The notes under the pieces were generated by a model, which had not been told where the DNA came from, ran no database searches, and saw only the letters and a list, made by a program, of their open reading frames with translations. From Sulfonitrofixus sp039714575 (GTDB taxonomy: Bacteria > Campylobacterota > Campylobacteria > Campylobacterales > Sulfurimonadaceae), in contig JBDLJE010000029.1 of assembly GCA_039714575.1 (NCBI GenBank), forward strand, positions 1-25,860: a stretch of 25,860 nt of DNA. The letters are read 5' to 3'. The position numbers and the translations under genes are program-made. Below are positions 22,791 to 25,860 of the stretch, in pieces (position 1 is the first letter of the stretch; every line of letters starts with the position of its first letter).

Positions 22791-24908
22791 ATGCTTGATT
22801 TTGTCTATAGTTCATCCAGTTTTATGCTCAAGGTCATTGACACGATCTTACAGACAAATATCCATGTTCATGGTGAGGAACATCTGAAAAAGAGTGTGCC
22901 GACACTCTTTGTTGCCAACCACTTTACCCGTTTCGAGACCTTGATGATGCCCTATGTCATTGACAGAAGAAGCGATAGAAAGATCCGCTCCTTGGCAGAC
23001 AGAGCACTTTTCACCGGCCTTCTCGGCACCTATCTAAAACACTCCGGTGCTCTTTCAACTGCAGACAGACATCGAAACGAGACCATTGAGGGCGACTTGA
23101 TGAGCGGACGCAACAACTGGATCATCTACCCCGAAGGCTCCATGGTCAAAAACAAAAAAGTGGTCATGAAAGATGAGTTCATCATCGATGTACCAAAGCA
23201 CCACGGCGCTGTCTTTACCGGTGCAGCACTGATGGCTATACACGCAGAAAAAGCAAAGACAGCCTATAACGTCGCACAAAAAGAGGGTGATACAGAACAG
23301 ATAGCATCGCTTCGCGATCAATGTTTTTTTGGCGAAGATGAAGAAGCAGCGTACCAAAACACACAGATCATCCCCGTTAATATCACCTACTATCCGCTGC
23401 GCCCCGGTCATAACCCCTTAATGAACATGGTCAGTATATTGGCCGGAGAAGACACTACCGAACAGACGCTCGAGGAGATAGAGATAGAGGGAAACCTCTT
23501 AAGCAGAGCCGAGATGCATGTACGTTTTTGTGAACCTATCAATATCTCGCACATTATTCACCATACCGACCTTGAAGACAAAGATCTGCGAAAAAAACTG
23601 CGTCATCAACTGACCACGCGGTTTATGGAGGTCGTCTACCAGAACGTTCTCATAAATATAGATCATATTTTCTGTTTTATACTTGAAAAGCACGAAGGCA
23701 AAAGGATCGAAAAACAGTACCTCAAACAGCTTCTGTATGTTGTTGCACAAAAAACGGTGGAAGCAGAGATCTATCACACGCATGAGACGATCCAAGAGGC
23801 CTTAATAACACTATTCTTAGACGAACTGTATGTGCCATACGACAATATTCTCTCCTTGGCTATAGAACAGAACATCCTAAAAGAGGTCAGTTCCATAAGT
23901 TACCGTATCAACCACAAGCGCTATCGTGACGACAGCAACTTTCACCGCGTAAGACTGGACAATACGCTTCGTGTCATCTACAATGAAGCGGCACTGTTGA
24001 ACGAGCTGCATCTGGATATTGAGGAGGCATTGCTGACAGAACCGTGCAGGTTGGCTGCCGATATCTTTTTCAGTATCTTTAGAAAAGACCTTATAGGCTA
24101 CCATGAGGACTACAAACAGCACTACTCCGTCATGTATTCAAAAGCAAAAGAGGTCGGCGAGCCCTTCGTTCTTTATGATGAGGCCTACACCGAAGGCATT
24201 GTCTTCGCCCATGGACTTAAGTCCTCTCCCAGTGAGATACGTGAGTTAAGCGAATACATCCATAAACAGGGTTTTAACGTCTATGGTGTGCGGCTGAAGG
24301 GTCACGGTACACTCCCGCAAGACCTTCGAGACGTTGTCTATACAGACTGGGTAGACAGTATGAACATTGGCTATGCCGCGATGCGTCAGGTCTGTAAAAA
24401 GATCTACCTCGGCGGTTTTTCGACCGGCGGTCTTGTAGCGCTGTTGAGTGCATCAAGAAAAAGCCTTCCCATAGCAGGCGTTGTCTGTATCAACTCAGCC
24501 TTGGAGCTGCATGACATACGCATCAATTATGCCCAATCGATGCACGCCGTCAATGACTTTTTAGGCCTTTTTAATGCCAAGGTCGACCACATCGACCATG
24601 AGCCTGACTATCCGGAGACGAACTACAGTCGACTTTACGTGAGTACACTTGCACAGTTGAAGACCTTGATGACGGAGACAGAAAAAGCACTCCACAAGAT
24701 AGACGTACCTCTTTTAGTCATCCAAGGCAGCGACGATCCTGTTGTCGTTCCAAAGAGTGCTGAAACCATTATGAATGATTCTGTTTCAACACACAAGGAG
24801 CTCTATACACCGACAAGGGATCATCATATCATCATTAAAGGCGAGGGGAGCGAAGAGGTTTTTAAAAGGGTCGTTAAGTTTATGAAGAAGAGAAAAAGCA
24901 AAATTTGA
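22791..24908 (+). CDS. Fusion of PlsC-like acyltransferase and alpha/beta hydrolase
   Basis: 705-residue protein with two enzyme domains. The N-terminal domain (about 20-255) is a glycerolipid acyltransferase: motif I is NHFTRFE (His44, Glu49, so HX4E rather than the common HX4D) and motif III is YPEGS at 113-117. The middle (about 260-455) is mostly helical and not recognised. The C-terminal domain (about 465-700) is an alpha/beta hydrolase like monoacylglycerol lipase or carboxylesterase: AHGLKSSPSE oxyanion region, nucleophile Ser544 in GGFSTGG, Asp648/649 in QGSDDPV, His678/679 in RDHHII. It begins one base after fadE, so it belongs to the operon. It may release acyl chains for beta-oxidation and re-esterify them, which is inference. 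Confidence 0.87.
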   Translation: MLDFVYSSSSFMLKVIDTILQTNIHVHGEEHLKKSVPTLFVANHFTRFETLMMPYVIDRRSDRKIRSLADRALFTGLLGTYLKHSGALSTADRHRNETIEGDLMSGRNNWIIYPEGSMVKNKKVVMKDEFIIDVPKHHGAVFTGAALMAIHAEKAKTAYNVAQKEGDTEQIASLRDQCFFGEDEEAAYQNTQIIPVNITYYPLRPGHNPLMNMVSILAGEDTTEQTLEEIEIEGNLLSRAEMHVRFCEPINISHIIHHTDLEDKDLRKKLRHQLTTRFMEVVYQNVLINIDHIFCFILEKHEGKRIEKQYLKQLLYVVAQKTVEAEIYHTHETIQEALITLFLDELYVPYDNILSLAIEQNILKEVSSISYRINHKRYRDDSNFHRVRLDNTLRVIYNEAALLNELHLDIEEALLTEPCRLAADIFFSIFRKDLIGYHEDYKQHYSVMYSKAKEVGEPFVLYDEAYTEGIVFAHGLKSSPSEIRELSEYIHKQGFNVYGVRLKGHGTLPQDLRDVVYTDWVDSMNIGYAAMRQVCKKIYLGGFSTGGLVALLSASRKSLPIAGVVCINSALELHDIRINYAQSMHAVNDFLGLFNAKVDHIDHEPDYPETNYSRLYVSTLAQLKTLMTETEKALHKIDVPLLVIQGSDDPVVVPKSAETIMNDSVSTHKELYTPTRDHHIIIKGEGSEEVFKRVVKFMKKRKSKI

Positions 24909-24916
24909 CTTTGTCA

Positions 24917-24963
24917 ATATGATGGAACAAAATCATATTATTGACATTAATCATAATATCATA
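24917..24963. promoter_or_regulatory. Candidate autoregulatory operator of the toxin-antitoxin pair
   Basis: ATATGAT (24917-24923) and ATCATAT (24932-24938) form a perfect 7-bp inverted repeat with an eight-base spacer. The motif ATCATA recurs at 24950 and 24958. All copies surround the promoter, as expected for binding by an RHH antitoxin. Confidence 0.45.
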
Positions 24964-24969
24964 TATAAT
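24941..24969 (+). promoter_or_regulatory. Consensus sigma-70 promoter of the toxin-antitoxin operon
   Basis: TTGACA (24941-24946) and TATAAT (24964-24969) match the full consensus with the optimal 17-base spacer. Transcription is predicted to begin at about 24976, the A of the toxin ATG, giving a leaderless message. Confidence 0.7.
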
Positions 24970-24975
24970 ATTACT

Positions 24976-25389
24976 ATGAAGTACAATATACTGTTAGATA
25001 CAAATGTTTTAGTAACAGCTTTACGTTCTAAACATGGCGCATCGTTTCTGCTCTTAAAACTCATTGATGACAAAAGAATTCAGCTTCATGTGTCGACACC
25101 TTTAATTAAAGAGTATGAAGATGTTCTTAGCAGAGCGAAACACAAGTTAAATAGTGATGATGTCAAAGATATTTTAGATTATCTAACTTCAATTGCAATA
25201 GCCCATAAGATATATTATTTATGGCGTCCGATCTTAAGAGACATTAAAGATGATATGGTTTTAGAGCTTGCAGTTAAAGCTAATAGTATGATCATTACCT
25301 ATAACACTGACGACTTTAAAGAAGCACGTTCTTTTAATATTGCGGTGTTAAACCCAAAAGAGTTTTTAAATATGTTAGGAGAACTATAA
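24976..25389 (+). CDS. PIN-domain toxin (putative RNase)
   Basis: 137-residue PIN-family protein of the COG1569 type, a predicted metal-dependent RNase toxin. Acidic active-site residues are visible: Asp8 in LLDTNVLVTAL, Glu46/48 in IKEYEDVL, Asp92/93 in IKDDMVLELA, Asp112/113 in YNTDDF. An in-frame start at 24919 lies upstream of the promoter, so 24976 is chosen. No ribosome-binding site precedes the ATG, which fits a leaderless message. The gene is clearly richer in A/T than the fad operon beside it, suggesting acquisition by transfer. Its stop overlaps the antitoxin ATG (TAATG). Toxin-before-antitoxin order is less common but known for this type. Confidence 0.85.
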   Translation: MKYNILLDTNVLVTALRSKHGASFLLLKLIDDKRIQLHVSTPLIKEYEDVLSRAKHKLNSDDVKDILDYLTSIAIAHKIYYLWRPILRDIKDDMVLELAVKANSMIITYNTDDFKEARSFNIAVLNPKEFLNMLGEL

Positions 25390-25625
25390 TGGCAGCAGTA
25401 AGTCTACGATTACCAAACTCTATTTATGAGTTAGCAAAAAGTTTATCAAAAGAAGATCATGTTTCGTTAAACCAGTTCATTGCAACCGCTGTATCTGAAA
25501 AGGTATCTGCTCTTAATACAGAAGCCTATATCAACGAACGTACTGAACGAGCATCAAAAGAGAAGTTTCTTAAAGCACTTGAGAAAGTCTCTGATGATGA
25601 AGCAGATGAGTTTGACCGTCTCTGA
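25389..25625 (+). CDS. RHH-like antitoxin partner of the PIN toxin
   Basis: 78-residue protein with a ribbon-helix-helix-like N-terminus (VSLRLPNSIYELAKSLSKED, then VSLNQFIATAVSEKVSAL). Its charged, probably disordered C-terminus (about 48-78, Glu/Lys/Asp-rich) would wrap the toxin. AGGAG lies seven bases before the ATG, unlike the toxin gene, so the antitoxin should be translated more strongly. Overlap with the toxin stop supports coupling. Identification rests on fold pattern and neighbour. Confidence 0.82.
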   Translation: MAAVSLRLPNSIYELAKSLSKEDHVSLNQFIATAVSEKVSALNTEAYINERTERASKEKFLKALEKVSDDEADEFDRL

Positions 25626-25860
25626 TTGAGAGCATTTTTCTCGTTTCAATCGTCTCAATAGAAATGCGATGGCAATAAAATACTTACCACCTAGCGGTGA
25701 GGCATAATATGCTTTTAGTTTGAAGTGCTATATGCATTACAATGGTGACCACCTGTATAGCCAAGAGACATAGTTTACAATCGTAAAGGGACATCCTTTA
25801 CACTTTTACATATTCTATCAAAGAGGTATTTACCTACCTCTTAAATCCAAAGTCTTTATT
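25626..25860. other. Non-coding, hairpin-rich tail of the window
   Basis: No supported gene in 235 bases. Inverted repeats seen: ATTGAGA (25625-25631) with TCTCAAT (25653-25659); GCATA-A-TATGC (25702-25712); GTAAAGG (25783-25789) with CCTTTAC (25795-25801); AAGAGGTA (25821-25828) with TACCTCTT (25835-25842). No tRNA or CRISPR pattern is present. Confidence 0.5.
25783..25806 (+). terminator. Candidate terminator downstream of the toxin-antitoxin pair
   Basis: GTAAAGG and CCTTTAC form a perfect seven-pair stem with a five-base loop, followed by ACTTTT. The T run is short, so efficiency is uncertain. Confidence 0.4.

Noticed and set aside
25626..25860. CRISPR repeats or attC-like recombination sites in the hairpin-rich tail
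   Set aside because: No regularly spaced direct repeat and no paired core sites of the attC type were found.

Overview
The window looks like a chromosomal segment of a free-living Campylobacterota (Epsilonproteobacteria), most like Sulfurimonas or its relatives. This rests on the RpoD, DapD, LeuB and PurU-type sequences, on AT-rich intergenic DNA with TATAAT-type -10 elements, and on dense, often overlapping gene packing. No rRNA, tRNA, CRISPR array or insertion sequence is visible. The genus is an inference from protein style, not a database match.

Left part (1-5140): the primary sigma factor gene rpoD runs off the left edge on the minus strand. Divergent from it is a biosynthetic cluster: leuD-leuB (leucine, without leuC), purU (formyl-THF deformylase), trmL (tRNA wobble methyltransferase) and an unlisted 52-residue membrane protein whose GTG start overlaps the trmL stop.

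Centre (5181-16617): an S24-type, CI-like repressor faces two very small ORFs (27 and 36 codons, both with good ribosome-binding sites) across an intergenic region holding a perfect 12-bp palindrome. Then come an NlpC/P60 cell-wall hydrolase with SH3-type regions, a pirin with a near-consensus promoter, dapD (lysine/peptidoglycan precursor synthesis), a heme-c/PAS/PAS/GGDEF/EAL cyclic-di-GMP protein, an ankyrin protein coupled to a lipoprotein, an unknown 118-residue protein, an orphan ribbon-helix-helix-like protein, and an overlapping pair: a membrane metallophosphoesterase and a CinA/MoCF-type protein.

Right part (16732-24908): one long operon for fatty-acid beta-oxidation: a small Cys-containing protein of unknown function, thiolase, FadB/FadJ-type bifunctional enzyme, FadE-type acyl-CoA dehydrogenase, and an unusual fusion of an acyltransferase with an alpha/beta hydrolase. 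Genes overlap or are separated by 1-3 bases, so they are probably made together. This implies the cell can oxidise or remodel acyl chains, a trait not expected of a strict chemolithoautotroph. FadD, FadL and ETF genes are not in the window.

Right end (24909-25860): an AT-rich toxin-antitoxin pair (PIN toxin first, RHH-like antitoxin second) has a perfect consensus promoter placed so that the toxin mRNA is predicted to be leaderless. A hairpin-rich non-coding tail follows.

Most promising for novelty: the S24 repressor/micro-ORF locus (5181-6227), the acyltransferase-hydrolase fusion, and the Cys-containing small protein that opens the fad operon.
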